Source of the DNA: Faecalispora jeddahensis
GTDB lineage: Bacteria > Bacillota > Clostridia > Oscillospirales > Acutalibacteraceae
DNA length: 64,000 nt
Assembly: GCF_000577335.1 (NCBI RefSeq)
Contig: NZ_CBYL010000003.1
Location: 1 to 64,000 of the forward strand
Direction of reading: 5' to 3'
Shown here: positions 36,001-45,290 of the stretch, in pieces
Layout of the letters: the number at the start of each line of letters is the position of its first letter
Position numbering within the stretch: position 1 is the stretch's first letter
Position numbers and translations under genes: made by a program
The notes under the pieces: model-generated
Told to the model about the DNA's origin: nothing
What the model saw: only the letters and a program-made list of their open reading frames with translations
Database searches by the model: none

Positions 36001-37734
36001 ATGCTCAAACAGCTGTACACCCTGCTCGGCGAATACCGGCGGGACGCTCTTTTGGCTCCATTTCTGATTTTTGGGGAAGTGCTGATGGAGCTATTCATCC
36101 CTTATGTGATGGCCGGCCTGATTGACCAAGGCGTGCTGGGCGGCGGCGGAATCTCTTATACCGTAAAAATGGGCGGACTGATGATTTTGATGGCGCTCGC
36201 GGCTCTGATCTTCGGTGCGCTGGCCGGACGTCTTGCCTCCCGGGCCTGCACCGGGCTGGCCGCAAACCTGCGCACCGCCCTGTTCGACAGAGTGATGGAT
36301 TTCTCCTTCTCCAACGTCGATCATTTTTCCTCCGCGTCGCTGATCACGCGTCTTACCTCCGACGTAACCAACGTGCAGAACGCGTTTTTGATGATCCTGC
36401 GTATGGGCCTGCGAGCGCCGATTCTGCTGGCGGGCGCGACCTCTATGGCAGTGCTCATCAGCCGCAGGCTTTCTCTGATCTTTCTCGCCGCCTTACCCAT
36501 ACTGGCTGCTGCGATCATTACCATGATGAAAAACGGGTATCCGCGCTTTCAGCAGATGCTGCGCCGCGTGGATGCCATGAATGCTTCCGTTCAGGAAAAC
36601 CTGACCGGCATCCGGGTCGTCAAGGCTTATGTACGTGAGGAGCACGAGACCGAAAAATTCACCGAAAATGCGGAAGCCCTACGCAAGGCACAGTTTTTTG
36701 CTGAGCGCCTGATCCTGCTGACCCTGCCTATCCTGCAGCTGACGATTTCGGGCTGCATTGTAGCGGTAGTGTGGTTTGGCGGCAATCTGGTGATTGCAGG
36801 CGGTCTGGAGCTCGGGCAGCTTTCGGCCTTTTTGAGCTATGTCTCCCAAATTTTGATGTCGCTGATGTTTCTGTCGATGATCTTCCTGCTGTGCGTGTTG
36901 TCCCGCGCATCCGTCACGCGAATTCAGGAAGTGTTGGCGGAGACTCCTACCATACAGGATATCCCCGGGCCGTCGCCCGAGCTGACTAACGGCTCCATCG
37001 AATTTATCGACGCGTCCTTTTCGTATGGCGGGCCGGGCGATAACCTGACGCTGGAGCACATCAGCCTTTCCATCCGCTCGGGCGAGATGATCGGCATCAT
37101 CGGCGGTACCGGCTCGGCAAAATCCACTCTGGTGCAGCTGATCCCCCGCCTGTACGATCTGTCAGACGGTCAGCTGCTGGTAGGGGGCCGCCCGGTACAG
37201 GAGTATTCCCTCGACGCGCTGCGCAAAGGCATTTCGATGGTATTGCAGAAAAACACTCTCTTTTCCGGCACCATCCGGGAAAATCTGCTGTGGGGAAATC
37301 CCAGCGCCACGCAGCAGGAGCTGGAGAACGCCTGCCGGGCCGCGCAGGCCAAGGAATTCATCGATGCCCTGCCAGACGGTCTTGAGACCCACGTGGAGCA
37401 GGGCGGCGCCAATTTTTCCGGCGGACAGAAGCAGCGGCTGTGCATCGCCCGCGCCCTGCTCAGCCGCCCGAAGATCATGATCCTCGACGACTCCACCAGC
37501 GCGGTGGACACCGCCACCGACGCCCGGATCCGCGAGGGCCTGCGCAGGGAACTTCATGGCGCGACCGTACTGCTCATCGCCCAGCGCATCGGTTCTCTGC
37601 GCGGCGCGGACCGCATCATCGTCATGGAAAACGGAATGATCAGCGGAATCGGCACCCATGAAGAGCTGCTCGTCAGCAATCCAATTTACCGCGAGATTGC
37701 CGAATCCCAACAGAAAGGGGGGATGGCGACATGA
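36001..37734 (+). CDS. ABC exporter half-transporter with degenerate ATP site
   Basis: A 577-residue protein: six membrane helices (about 1-310), then a nucleotide-binding domain. Walker A reads GGTGSAKST (Ala instead of the last Gly), signature FSGGQ, and Walker B ILDDSTSAVD, with Asp where the catalytic Glu should be. It therefore contributes the non-hydrolysing site of a heterodimer. The start ATG at 36001 has AAGGAAGGA upstream; open codons before it are not supported. Coupled to the next gene by an ATGA overlap. Resembles the BmrC/LmrC side of type IV multidrug or lipid exporters; substrate unknown. Confidence 0.9.
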   Translation: MLKQLYTLLGEYRRDALLAPFLIFGEVLMELFIPYVMAGLIDQGVLGGGGISYTVKMGGLMILMALAALIFGALAGRLASRACTGLAANLRTALFDRVMDFSFSNVDHFSSASLITRLTSDVTNVQNAFLMILRMGLRAPILLAGATSMAVLISRRLSLIFLAALPILAAAIITMMKNGYPRFQQMLRRVDAMNASVQENLTGIRVVKAYVREEHETEKFTENAEALRKAQFFAERLILLTLPILQLTISGCIVAVVWFGGNLVIAGGLELGQLSAFLSYVSQILMSLMFLSMIFLLCVLSRASVTRIQEVLAETPTIQDIPGPSPELTNGSIEFIDASFSYGGPGDNLTLEHISLSIRSGEMIGIIGGTGSAKSTLVQLIPRLYDLSDGQLLVGGRPVQEYSLDALRKGISMVLQKNTLFSGTIRENLLWGNPSATQQELENACRAAQAKEFIDALPDGLETHVEQGGANFSGGQKQRLCIARALLSRPKIMILDDSTSAVDTATDARIREGLRRELHGATVLLIAQRIGSLRGADRIIVMENGMISGIGTHEELLVSNPIYREIAESQQKGGMAT

Positions 37735-39635
37735 GCGCGGCAGAAAAAAGTCCCGAAGAAAAAAACGATTCCCCCGCGGAAAAGAAAAATACCGGCAAAA
37801 CCATCCGGCGCATTTTGAGCTACCTGCACCCCTATCGACCCCATCTGGCGGTTGTAACAGCCGCTATCCTCGTCAGCTCAGGCGCACAAATTGCCGGCAG
37901 CGCCCTGCTGAAGACGATCATCGACGACTGCCTGACTCCGCTGATCCGGGAGTACGACGACACATTGATGCAGAAATTTCTTCATTTGACGTTTGTTATG
38001 CTCGCGCTGTTCGTGGCAAGCGCGCTTGGGTCATATCTATACAGCTATCTGATGCTCAAAATTTCCACCACGACGCTCTACAAAATCCGCACAGAGCTGT
38101 TTGCAAAAATGGAGCGCCTCCCCTTGCGCTATTTCGATTCCAAATCGAACGGCGAGCTGATGAGCCGCTTTACGAACGACACCGACGCCCTGCGCGATAT
38201 GCTGAACAGCAGCGTGACCAGTTTTATTTCGTCCTTTCTCACCGTTGCCGGAATTTTTCTGCTGATGCTCTGGTACAGCTGGCAGCTGACGCTCCTGACT
38301 GTCCTCCTGCTGGTGGTGATGGTGAACGTCATCCGCGTGATCGGCGGAAGGAGTGGAGATGCCTTTCAAAAGCAGCAGGCCGCACTCGGCTCGCTGAACG
38401 GCTATATTGAAGAAATGATCGAAGGACAGCGGGTCATCAAGGTATTCCGACACGAGCAGGCTGCGCGCGAGGAATTCCGGCGCATCAACGAAACCCTGCG
38501 CGAATCCGCCGACAGAGCCAACACGTTTGCAAACATCCTCCTGCCCATCATGACCAATCTGGCCAGTCTGCAATACGCTCTCACCGCTGTTCTGGGCTGC
38601 ATACTGGCAATCGGCAACATTCTCACGCTCGGCACCGTGGTGCTGTTTTTGCAGTTCACCCGCAGCTTTTCCTCCCCGCTGACGCAGATGTCACAGCAGC
38701 TTAGCTCGGTGCTGAACGCACTGGCTGGGGCCGAACGCATCTTTGCATTGATCGATGAGCCGCCGGAAATCGATGACGGCTGTGTTACACTAACACATGC
38801 GGAGCAGAACGCCGACGGTACCCTGTACGAAAGCGAAGGGCACGGCAGTCTGTGGGCCTGGAAAATCCCCTCCCCATCCGCAGGCCCTTCTCTGCGCAGG
38901 CTGGAGGGCCGGGTAGAGCTTGATCACGTGGTGTTCGGCTACGACGCGGAAAAGCCCGTGCTCAATGATCTTTCGCTGTGCGCCGATCCCGGAGAAAAAT
39001 TTGCCTTCGTCGGTTCTACCGGAGCGGGAAAAACGACGATCACCAACCTGATCAATCGCTTTTATGAGGTTCAGCGGGGCAGCATCCGTTTTGACGGCAT
39101 TGAAATCCAGAGCATCAAAAAAGATGATCTGCGCCGCTCCCTTGCTCTGGTGCTGCAGGACACCCACCTGTTCACCGGTACGGTGATGGAAAACATCCGT
39201 TACGGCAGGCTGAACGCGACTGACGATGAAGTTATCACTGCTGCAAAGCTTTCGAATGCCGATTCGTTCATCCGGCATCTTCCGCAGGGGTATGATACTC
39301 TGCTGACCGCCGACGGGGCTAATCTGTCGCAGGGGCAGCGGCAGCTGCTGGCGATTGCCCGGGCCGCCGTGGCAGACCCGCCCGTGCTGATTCTGGATGA
39401 AGCGACCTCTTCCATCGACACGCGCACCGAGGCGCTGATCGAACAGGGAATGGACAGCCTGATGCGGGGCCGCACCGTGTTTGTGATCGCCCACCGCCTT
39501 TCCACCGTGCGGGGCGCGGATCGAATTCTCGTTCTGGAGCATGGCCGCATGATAGAACAGGGTACCCACGAGGAGCTTTTAGCCCAGCAGGGCAGGTATG
39601 ACCAGCTGTACCGCGGCATATCCGAGCTTTCGTAA
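37731..39635 (+). CDS. ABC exporter half-transporter, catalytically competent partner
   Basis: A 634-residue protein: membrane domain (about 20-345) and nucleotide-binding domain with canonical Walker A GSTGAGKTT, Walker B LILDEATSSID (catalytic Glu present), and a changed signature NLSQGQRQ. A roughly 40-residue Gly/Ser/Trp-containing insertion between the domains (around GHGSLWAWK) is typical of the LmrD/BmrD half. Together with the gene before, it forms a heterodimer with one consensus ATP site and one degenerate site. Confidence 0.92.
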   Translation: MSAAEKSPEEKNDSPAEKKNTGKTIRRILSYLHPYRPHLAVVTAAILVSSGAQIAGSALLKTIIDDCLTPLIREYDDTLMQKFLHLTFVMLALFVASALGSYLYSYLMLKISTTTLYKIRTELFAKMERLPLRYFDSKSNGELMSRFTNDTDALRDMLNSSVTSFISSFLTVAGIFLLMLWYSWQLTLLTVLLLVVMVNVIRVIGGRSGDAFQKQQAALGSLNGYIEEMIEGQRVIKVFRHEQAAREEFRRINETLRESADRANTFANILLPIMTNLASLQYALTAVLGCILAIGNILTLGTVVLFLQFTRSFSSPLTQMSQQLSSVLNALAGAERIFALIDEPPEIDDGCVTLTHAEQNADGTLYESEGHGSLWAWKIPSPSAGPSLRRLEGRVELDHVVFGYDAEKPVLNDLSLCADPGEKFAFVGSTGAGKTTITNLINRFYEVQRGSIRFDGIEIQSIKKDDLRRSLALVLQDTHLFTGTVMENIRYGRLNATDDEVITAAKLSNADSFIRHLPQGYDTLLTADGANLSQGQRQLLAIARAAVADPPVLILDEATSSIDTRTEALIEQGMDSLMRGRTVFVIAHRLSTVRGADRILVLEHGRMIEQGTHEELLAQQGRYDQLYRGISELS

Positions 39636-39641
39636 ACAAAA

Positions 39642-39671
39642 AGGGCTCTTTCCCTTTTGGGAAAGAGCCCT
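39642..39671. terminator. Bidirectional terminator between the ABC exporter and PII-like genes
   Basis: AGGGCTCTTTCCC, TTTT loop, GGGAAAGAGCCCT: perfect 13-bp stem. On the minus strand it is followed by TTTTTGTTT. Confidence 0.9.
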
Positions 39672-39683
39672 AACTGTTTTGAT

Positions 39684-40052
39684 TCACGTACCTGTTTTGC
39701 GAAGCTCCTGCGCATGCAGCTCCCGCTCCATATCAGCTACCGGCAGACCCATCGCATCCTCTACAGGAACCGCGATCGAGATACCGTGCGCTTCGGTGCA
39801 GAACCCGCATTTTTGGCAAATGGCCCGCATGATGTCCTGCTTTTTCTCCCGAAGGGTCAAAATCAGAACAATTTCTTTTTCCGGATGGATCGAGAACCCG
39901 AGGATTTTTTCCGCCTCGTGCATTCCCGCTCCGCGCGCTAACACAATGGTTCCTCCGGTGGCGCCGCCCAGTTTCGCCGCTTTCATTACCTGTTCCGAAT
40001 ACCCACGGTTGACAATGGTAATGATCAGATTATACTGGTTCGCAGCAATCAC
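39684..40052 (-). CDS. PII-like regulatory protein, second of a pair
   Basis: A 122-residue ferredoxin-fold protein of the PII superfamily: two beta-alpha-beta units with NLIITIVNRGYSEQVMKAAK and a long T-loop-like region after GGATGGTIVLARGAG. A CxxCxxC (CQKCGFC, about residues 78-84) may be a metal or redox site. Starts at a GTG with AGGGGG upstream, overlapping the first gene by 23 nt. Such pairs often sit beside DUF1538 membrane proteins; none is adjacent here. The target is unknown. Confidence 0.8.
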   Translation of the reverse strand: MIAANQYNLIITIVNRGYSEQVMKAAKLGGATGGTIVLARGAGMHEAEKILGFSIHPEKEIVLILTLREKKQDIMRAICQKCGFCTEAHGISIAVPVEDAMGLPVADMERELHAQELRKTGT

Positions 40053-40419
40053 AGGAATCCCCCTTTCCTTTTTGAAACTCGCCCGTCATCAATGACAGGG
40101 TTTTTGACCCACCTACACTGGAAATCGGGATTGTAAATGCAACGCCGCTGCCTGCTTTATCCAGCTGCATCTCGCGCTGCAGCTTTTCCATCAGTTCCGG
40201 AACCTTCTCCGCCGGAGCGGAACTGAGTACAATATCCTTTTCCGTTTCACCGATTCCAAGATAATTCAGCAGCTCTGAGCTGGCAGTGCCATGTCCCAGA
40301 AAGATATAGTTAAAATTCAGATGTTCGGAATTGAGAAGCTTTGATACCTTTTCCCCTTGATGGCGGTTTACAATCGCAACGATCAAAGAAAGCTTTTTCG
40401 ACAAGGCTGCGTCTAACAT
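40030..40419 (-). CDS. PII-like regulatory protein, first of a pair
   Basis: A 129-residue PII-like protein, LSLIVAIVNRHQGEKVSKLL, with the GHGTASSELLNYLGIGETEKDIVLS stretch where the T-loop and nucleotide site lie. It ends in a cysteine-rich tail (CDCC). ATG at 40419 with GGGAGG at 8 nt. Expressed from a strong promoter with a roughly 115-nt leader. Works presumably as a nucleotide-sensing trimer, homo- or hetero- with its neighbour; this is inference from the fold. Confidence 0.8.
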   Translation of the reverse strand: MLDAALSKKLSLIVAIVNRHQGEKVSKLLNSEHLNFNYIFLGHGTASSELLNYLGIGETEKDIVLSSAPAEKVPELMEKLQREMQLDKAGSGVAFTIPISSVGGSKTLSLMTGEFQKGKGDSCDCCEPV

Positions 40420-40533
40420 CCTTTCGTCCTCCCTTAACCCCGTCAGGGTTCTCTGTCAAAGCCATATCCCGCAGTCGGGCAGGCCTGCTTCGTGCATGTT
40501 ACACGCAGGGAAAAACATCCCCCGCGGCTCCGT
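40420..40533 (-). other. Leader of the PII-like operon, possibly structured
   Basis: About 115 nt between the predicted transcription start and the first ATG, with several short inverted repeats (CGCGGGGGA/TCCCTGCG, CAGGCCTG, AACCCTGACGGGGTT). It does not match glutamine riboswitch motifs I know. Unassigned. Confidence 0.4.
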
Positions 40534-40539
40534 CGTTAC

Positions 40540-40568
40540 ATTATATAGAATTTGCAGTCTTTCGTCAA
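40540..40568 (-). promoter_or_regulatory. Sigma-A promoter of the PII-like operon
   Basis: Minus-strand TTGACG (40568-40563), 17-nt spacer, perfect TATAAT (40545-40540), starting directly after the stop of the upstream lipoprotein gene. Confidence 0.85.
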
Positions 40569-40571
40569 TCC

Positions 40572-42185
40572 CTAGTCCGTTTTTCCAGCAAGTAAAAAAT
40601 CAATTCCGGCGGAGTTAGGGCGGAATACGATCCCGGTGACTCCTTTTCCGCAGGCATAATAGCTGTTTTTGTAATAAACCGGGTAAAAAACGGCATGAGC
40701 GCTCAGGTAATTCTCCGCCTGAAGATACGAAGCAAGCGCGGCGGCACCGCCGGACTGCTCCGCTGTGAGCAGCAAACGGTCAAAATCCTGGCTGGCAAGG
40801 CGCGACGGATTCTGCGGACTGTCGGAGCGGAACACCGAAAGCATCTTGCCTTCCTTCTCCGGGTAAATCCCGGTGAGCGCAATCTGGTAGTCGCCGGAAT
40901 CCACCGCTTTCTGAAGCTCGCTTTCCGCCATGGGCTGCATGCTGAAATACTGGCCTGTCAGGCGGTTCCACGCCACGAGCATTTCATTTACCATCAGCTT
41001 ACTCTGCTCAGTGTCCGGGCACAGTACCGTAACGTGGGAAAACTCCGGGTGCCCAAGCTCTTTCAGGCCGGCCTGCACCAGCGTGCCGCCCTGCGTGCTC
41101 TCTTTCAGGTATCCCACTGCCGTACCCGCCTGCTGCCGGTAATTCTGGCCCATCAGAATGGCCTGCGGGCCAATGATATACTCCGCCTGCTCCGCTTTCT
41201 CGGGCAGGTGTCCCAAAAGCTTCTGCCGCGGCAGCGCCTGCACCAGGCCCTGCCGGATTTTTTCATTCTGCATCAGCGGGTCCTGGGTGTTGAACGCCAG
41301 CCCCCAGGTAATATCCTGAAACGAGGTAATCGGCAGCCCCAGCTCCTGCGCCTTCGCCGCCTGCTGCTCCGGCAGAGCGATCGCGTCTACCGCCGAGGTG
41401 GTAAGCGCCTTGATCGGGTCAGAAACGTCCACATCCGAACCGCTCATGGAGAAAATCAGAGCAGCCGGCAGTGCGGCCTGCGCGCCGCGGTACGTGTCGG
41501 AGCGAGTCAGCTTGATCTGCTTGCCGTGATCCCAGCTGTATTGGTTCCCCAGAACAAACGGGCCGTTGCTTAAAATGGATTTGTATTCCAGGCCGTATTT
41601 GCCCTGCGTTTCCTGAAAAAATTTCTCGTTGCAGGGCATGAACACGCTCTCCGCAGCCAAAGCCGGAAAATCCGCATACGCGTACTCCAGCTCCACCACC
41701 AGAGTTTTATCGTTTTCGGCCCGCACGCCAAGCTGATCGGCAGGCAGGGCACCGGTACTGACCTTACGGGCATTTTTCACCACATACAGCGGGCGGCAGG
41801 CTGCCGATTTTGTCTGCGGGGCCAGCGCGCGGCGAAACGCAAATACAAAATCTGCCGCCGTTACCGGCTGTCCGTCAGACCAGACGGCGTTTTCGCGCAG
41901 GTGAAAGGTAAACACGGTGGCAGCATCGTTCGCGTTCCAGCTCTCCGCCACACCGGGAGTCGCTTTTCCGTTCTGGTCCAGCCGGGCCAGGCCCTCGTAA
42001 AGGGCGCCGATGGTCAGAACAGCGGAAGAATCGGTAGCCACCTGCGGGTCAAGCGTTTGTGGCTCCTGATCAACATAGTATTTTATTATTTTGTCCGCGG
42101 CCTCATTTTTTTGCTGCCCGCAGGACGGGAATACCAGCAGCATACACGCGACAAGGAGCGCAGAAAGCAGCCTTCTCAACTTCAT
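40572..42185 (-). CDS. Oligopeptide-type ABC substrate-binding lipoprotein
   Basis: A 537-residue SBP_bac_5 (OppA/DppA) protein: lipoprotein signal with Cys in FPSCGQQ (about residue 22), the family opening YYVDQEPQTLDPQVATDSSA, YEGLARLD, and VWSDGQPVTAADFVFAFRRAL. It would capture peptides outside the membrane, but no cognate permease or ATPase is nearby, so it is an orphan binding protein here. Start is either ATG 42185 or GTG 42188; the RBS is weak. Its gene ends 4 nt before the PII operon promoter. Confidence 0.88.
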   Translation of the reverse strand: MKLRRLLSALLVACMLLVFPSCGQQKNEAADKIIKYYVDQEPQTLDPQVATDSSAVLTIGALYEGLARLDQNGKATPGVAESWNANDAATVFTFHLRENAVWSDGQPVTAADFVFAFRRALAPQTKSAACRPLYVVKNARKVSTGALPADQLGVRAENDKTLVVELEYAYADFPALAAESVFMPCNEKFFQETQGKYGLEYKSILSNGPFVLGNQYSWDHGKQIKLTRSDTYRGAQAALPAALIFSMSGSDVDVSDPIKALTTSAVDAIALPEQQAAKAQELGLPITSFQDITWGLAFNTQDPLMQNEKIRQGLVQALPRQKLLGHLPEKAEQAEYIIGPQAILMGQNYRQQAGTAVGYLKESTQGGTLVQAGLKELGHPEFSHVTVLCPDTEQSKLMVNEMLVAWNRLTGQYFSMQPMAESELQKAVDSGDYQIALTGIYPEKEGKMLSVFRSDSPQNPSRLASQDFDRLLLTAEQSGGAAALASYLQAENYLSAHAVFYPVYYKNSYYACGKGVTGIVFRPNSAGIDFLLAGKTD

Positions 42186-42349
42186 CACCTATTCGTATTC
42201 TTTTCATAATATGCCATTTTAAAAGATCAAAATATTTGCTTTTTTCCCGCGCCTTCGGCAGGAGAAAGAAAACACTTATCTTTATTTCTTTTCCATTCAA
42301 TTCTAGCATGTTTCACAGGCGTTTGCAACGCGTCGAAACGCCTGAAAAA

Positions 42350-42394
42350 CGCGGAAAAAGCAGCAAGGCATTGGTGCTTTGCTGCTTTTCCGCG
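42350..42394 (-). terminator. Terminator of the HtrA-like gene
   Basis: Stem of about 19 bp between CGCGGAAAAAGCAGCAA (42350-42366) and TTGCTGCTTTTCCGCG (42379-42394), with the minus strand continuing TTTTTCAGG. Another stem (CAGGCGTTT/AAACGCCTG, 42316-42344) lies just beyond. Confidence 0.85.
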
Positions 42395-42463
42395 GCGCCC
42401 GAAATTTGAGGCGCCGTTTTGTTCGGAAGGAAGAGAGTTTATGAAAAATCGTTGTTGGTAAAA

Positions 42464-43813
42464 TTAGCTGCCGGTGGACTGAGCCAGCGTGACGGTTGCC
42501 GTAAAGGTCTTGCCCGTCTTTGGCCTTGTCACACTCAGTGCAACGGTCTCGCCCGGCTTTTTCGCCGCAATTGCGGTGGTAAGCACGGTGCTGGAATTGA
42601 TTTCCTTGCCGTCGATCTTGGTGATGACGTCGCCGGCCTCAATCCCCGCCGCATTGACGGAGGGATTCACCACGGAGGATACATAGTACCCAACCGGCAA
42701 CCCATAGAAGCGGGAAATCATGGTATCGACAAACTGGCCGGAAATCCCAAGCATTGCGCGGTCCTTCACATAGCCATACTGCTTGAGATCTTCAATGATC
42801 GGCTTGGCATCGTCGACCGGGATCGCAAACCCAAGTCCCTCGTAGCCCTCGGCTACGATCTTGGAAGAGTTGATGCCGATGACCTGACCGGCGGAGTTGA
42901 CAAGCGCGCCGCCGGAGTTGCCGGGATTGATCGCGGCATCGGTCTGAATGCATTTCATGGTGTAGCCGTTTTCACTGTTGGTGATTTCACGATTCAGAGC
43001 GGAAACATAACCGATGGTTACGCTGGAGTTAAACTCCAGGCCGCCAGGGTTGCCGATCGCCATAACGGTGTCCGCCACCTGCAGGGAGGAGGAAGAACCG
43101 AGCTCAGCGACCGTCAGGCCGGTGGCCTCGATTTTCACCACCGCCAGGTCGGTTACGGTATCGCTGCCGATCAGCTTGGCCTCGTGGGATTTTCCGTCGG
43201 ATAGAATCACCTTGAGGGAATCCGCGCCGGAAACCACATGGGCGTTTGTCACGATATAGCCGTCCGAAGAGATGATGATACCGGAGCCCTCACTTGTGGG
43301 GGAAACCGCTGTCTCATCGCTGCCGGATTTGCGCTGCAAATTCAGCGACTGGCTTACCTGGTAATTCTGAATGCAGACAACGGAGGGAATCACCTTTTTC
43401 GCAATCTCCTGCGCCGTGAGGGCGCCGGCCTTCGTCGTGGTCGGCGTTGTCAGAATGGAAGAGGATGTGGAAGCCTGACTTGAAGAAGCATTGCCGGAAG
43501 AAGCGCCGCCGTTCAGGGTAACATATCCGTTATTGACCAATGCGACAAAACCGCCGATGGAACCCGCCGAAATCATCAGGCAGGCCAAAACACCGCACAG
43601 GATTTTTGTGCCTGTCCTCTTTTTTGGCCCTTTGGGAGACTCTGGCTCTGGTGAGGAGCTGTTATAACTGCCCGGCTGAGAACCGTAAGAACGGTAAGTA
43701 TTGCCGTCCCACTGCACCTGCTGCTGCGGATTGTTCCATTGGTAACTGCTTCCCGTTGTATAGTTGTCGCGCGGTGCGTTGTTCTGATTATCGTTATCGT
43801 CATAGGGATACAT
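42464..43813 (-). CDS. htrA: HtrA/DegP-like serine protease (S1C) with PDZ domain
   Basis: Membrane-anchored protein quality-control protease facing outside. The 449-residue protein has an Asn/Gln-rich cytoplasmic N-terminus (1-65), one membrane helix (about 70-93), a Ser/Thr linker, the trypsin-like domain with His in TNAHVV, Asp in TDLAVVK and Ser in NPGNSGGAL, and a C-terminal PDZ (about 350-440). All three catalytic residues are present. It precedes the peptide-binding lipoprotein on the same strand, but a strong terminator separates them. Confidence 0.95.
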   Translation of the reverse strand: MYPYDDNDNQNNAPRDNYTTGSSYQWNNPQQQVQWDGNTYRSYGSQPGSYNSSSPEPESPKGPKKRTGTKILCGVLACLMISAGSIGGFVALVNNGYVTLNGGASSGNASSSQASTSSSILTTPTTTKAGALTAQEIAKKVIPSVVCIQNYQVSQSLNLQRKSGSDETAVSPTSEGSGIIISSDGYIVTNAHVVSGADSLKVILSDGKSHEAKLIGSDTVTDLAVVKIEATGLTVAELGSSSSLQVADTVMAIGNPGGLEFNSSVTIGYVSALNREITNSENGYTMKCIQTDAAINPGNSGGALVNSAGQVIGINSSKIVAEGYEGLGFAIPVDDAKPIIEDLKQYGYVKDRAMLGISGQFVDTMISRFYGLPVGYYVSSVVNPSVNAAGIEAGDVITKIDGKEINSSTVLTTAIAAKKPGETVALSVTRPKTGKTFTATVTLAQSTGS

Positions 43814-43957
43814 AACATCAGGTCCTTTCCTATGTGGCTTGTTTCGATAGTCTTAGTATGCCAAAGGATTATGAAAAACCTATGAAGCCCGCTTATCTTT
43901 TTTATGACGGAATCGAGAAAAAAATGTGACCGTAAACTGAAAATACTCTGAAAGAGT

Positions 43958-45130
43958 TCAAATACGGGCCACATTGGTGCGGTGGGCAGCCTCTGCCACG
44001 GCTTTTGCCACCTCCGGCGCCACACGCTTGTCGAGCGGAGAGGGAATAATATACTCCGGCGAAAGCTCCTCCTCGGGGATCATCCCGGCGATGGCGAACG
44101 CAGCCGCAAGCTTCATTTCGTCGTTGATGTCTTTTGCGCGAACATCGAGCGCGCCGCGGAAAATACCGGGGAACGCCAGCAGATTGTTGATCTGGTTCGG
44201 GTAATCGGAGCGGCCCGTACCAACTACAGCCGCCCCGGCAGCCAGAGCTTCATCGGGAAAAATTTCGGGCACCGGGTTCGCCATTGCAAATACGACCGGC
44301 TGCTGGGCCATGCTTTTGACCATCTCTGCGCTCACACAGTTCGGAGCGGAAACGCCCAGAAAGAAATCCGCGCCCTTCATGACGTCGGCCAGCGTGCCGC
44401 GAACATGCTCCCGGTTTGTGATTTTCGCCATTTCGGCCTGTGCCGGGTTGAGCCAGTCCTCGCCCTCACAAACAGCGCCCTTGCGGTCGCACAGAATCAG
44501 ATTCTTTACGCCGAGGGACAGCAGCAGCTTTGCGCACGCGATGCCTGCAGAGCCCGCGCCGTTGACAACACCGTGCACCTCGGAAATTTCCTTTTTCACT
44601 ACCTTCAGCGCGTTGATCAGCGCCGCGCCCACCACGATCGCCGTACCGTGCTGATCGTCGTGGAATATCGGAATATCCAGCGACTCTTTCAGCCGGCGCT
44701 CGATTTCAAAGCAGCGGGGCGCGGCAATATCCTCCAGATTGATGCCGCCGAACGAACCGGCCAGAAGCTCTACCGTACGCACGATCTCGTCGGTATCCTT
44801 GGAGCGGATACACAGCGGGATTGCATCCACACCGCCGAACGCCTTGAACAGAACAGCTTTTCCTTCCATGACAGGCATTCCGGCCTCCGGGCCGATGTCG
44901 CCAAGGCCCAGCACTGCCGTACCGTCCGTTACAACGGCCACGATATTGCCGCGGCGTGTGTATTCGTAGGACTTGTCCACATCCTTGCTGATCTCTTTGC
45001 AAGGCTCCGCCACGCCGGGTGTATACGCAATGGAAAGATCGTCTCTGGTTTCAACAGGGCAGTTCACCTGAATCTGAATCTTTCCTTTCCATTCTTTATG
45101 CTTTTTTAATGCTTCTGCTGCATAATCCAT
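43958..45130 (-). CDS. Malic enzyme (NAD(P)-dependent, decarboxylating)
   Basis: Converts malate to pyruvate and CO2 with reduction of NAD(P). The 390-residue short bacterial form shows SIAYTPGVAEPCKEI, VTDGTAVLGLGDIGPEAG, metal-binding FHDDQHGTAIV and the nucleotide loop GAGSAGIACAKLL. The frame runs 73 codons further upstream, but the ATG at 45130 is right: GGAGG is 8 nt before it and the protein there starts like the family. NAD or NADP preference is not decided. Own promoter TTGAAT-16-TATACT. Confidence 0.93.
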   Translation of the reverse strand: MDYAAEALKKHKEWKGKIQIQVNCPVETRDDLSIAYTPGVAEPCKEISKDVDKSYEYTRRGNIVAVVTDGTAVLGLGDIGPEAGMPVMEGKAVLFKAFGGVDAIPLCIRSKDTDEIVRTVELLAGSFGGINLEDIAAPRCFEIERRLKESLDIPIFHDDQHGTAIVVGAALINALKVVKKEISEVHGVVNGAGSAGIACAKLLLSLGVKNLILCDRKGAVCEGEDWLNPAQAEMAKITNREHVRGTLADVMKGADFFLGVSAPNCVSAEMVKSMAQQPVVFAMANPVPEIFPDEALAAGAAVVGTGRSDYPNQINNLLAFPGIFRGALDVRAKDINDEMKLAAAFAIAGMIPEEELSPEYIIPSPLDKRVAPEVAKAVAEAAHRTNVARI

Positions 45131-45164
45131 TTGCTGTTCCTCCAATTTTTGCACATTTGGTTTC

Positions 45165-45192
45165 AGTATAACATATTTTCTGCAGCATTCAA
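45165..45192 (-). promoter_or_regulatory. Sigma-A promoter of the malic enzyme gene
   Basis: Minus-strand TTGAAT (45192-45187), 16-nt spacer, TATACT (45170-45165). Leader about 30 nt. Confidence 0.6.
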
Positions 45193-45290
45193 GAATAGTT
45201 CCTGCAAATCCTTGCAAAACGGCGAAAAATATGTTTAGATAGGAATGTAAGCAATATTTCAGATACCATACAGAAAGGAGATTGCTTATC

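Noticed and set aside
42395-42423. Second terminator GGCGCC...GGCGCC beyond the HtrA gene
   Set aside because: Short palindrome with a poorly placed T-run; the adjacent 19-bp stem is sufficient.
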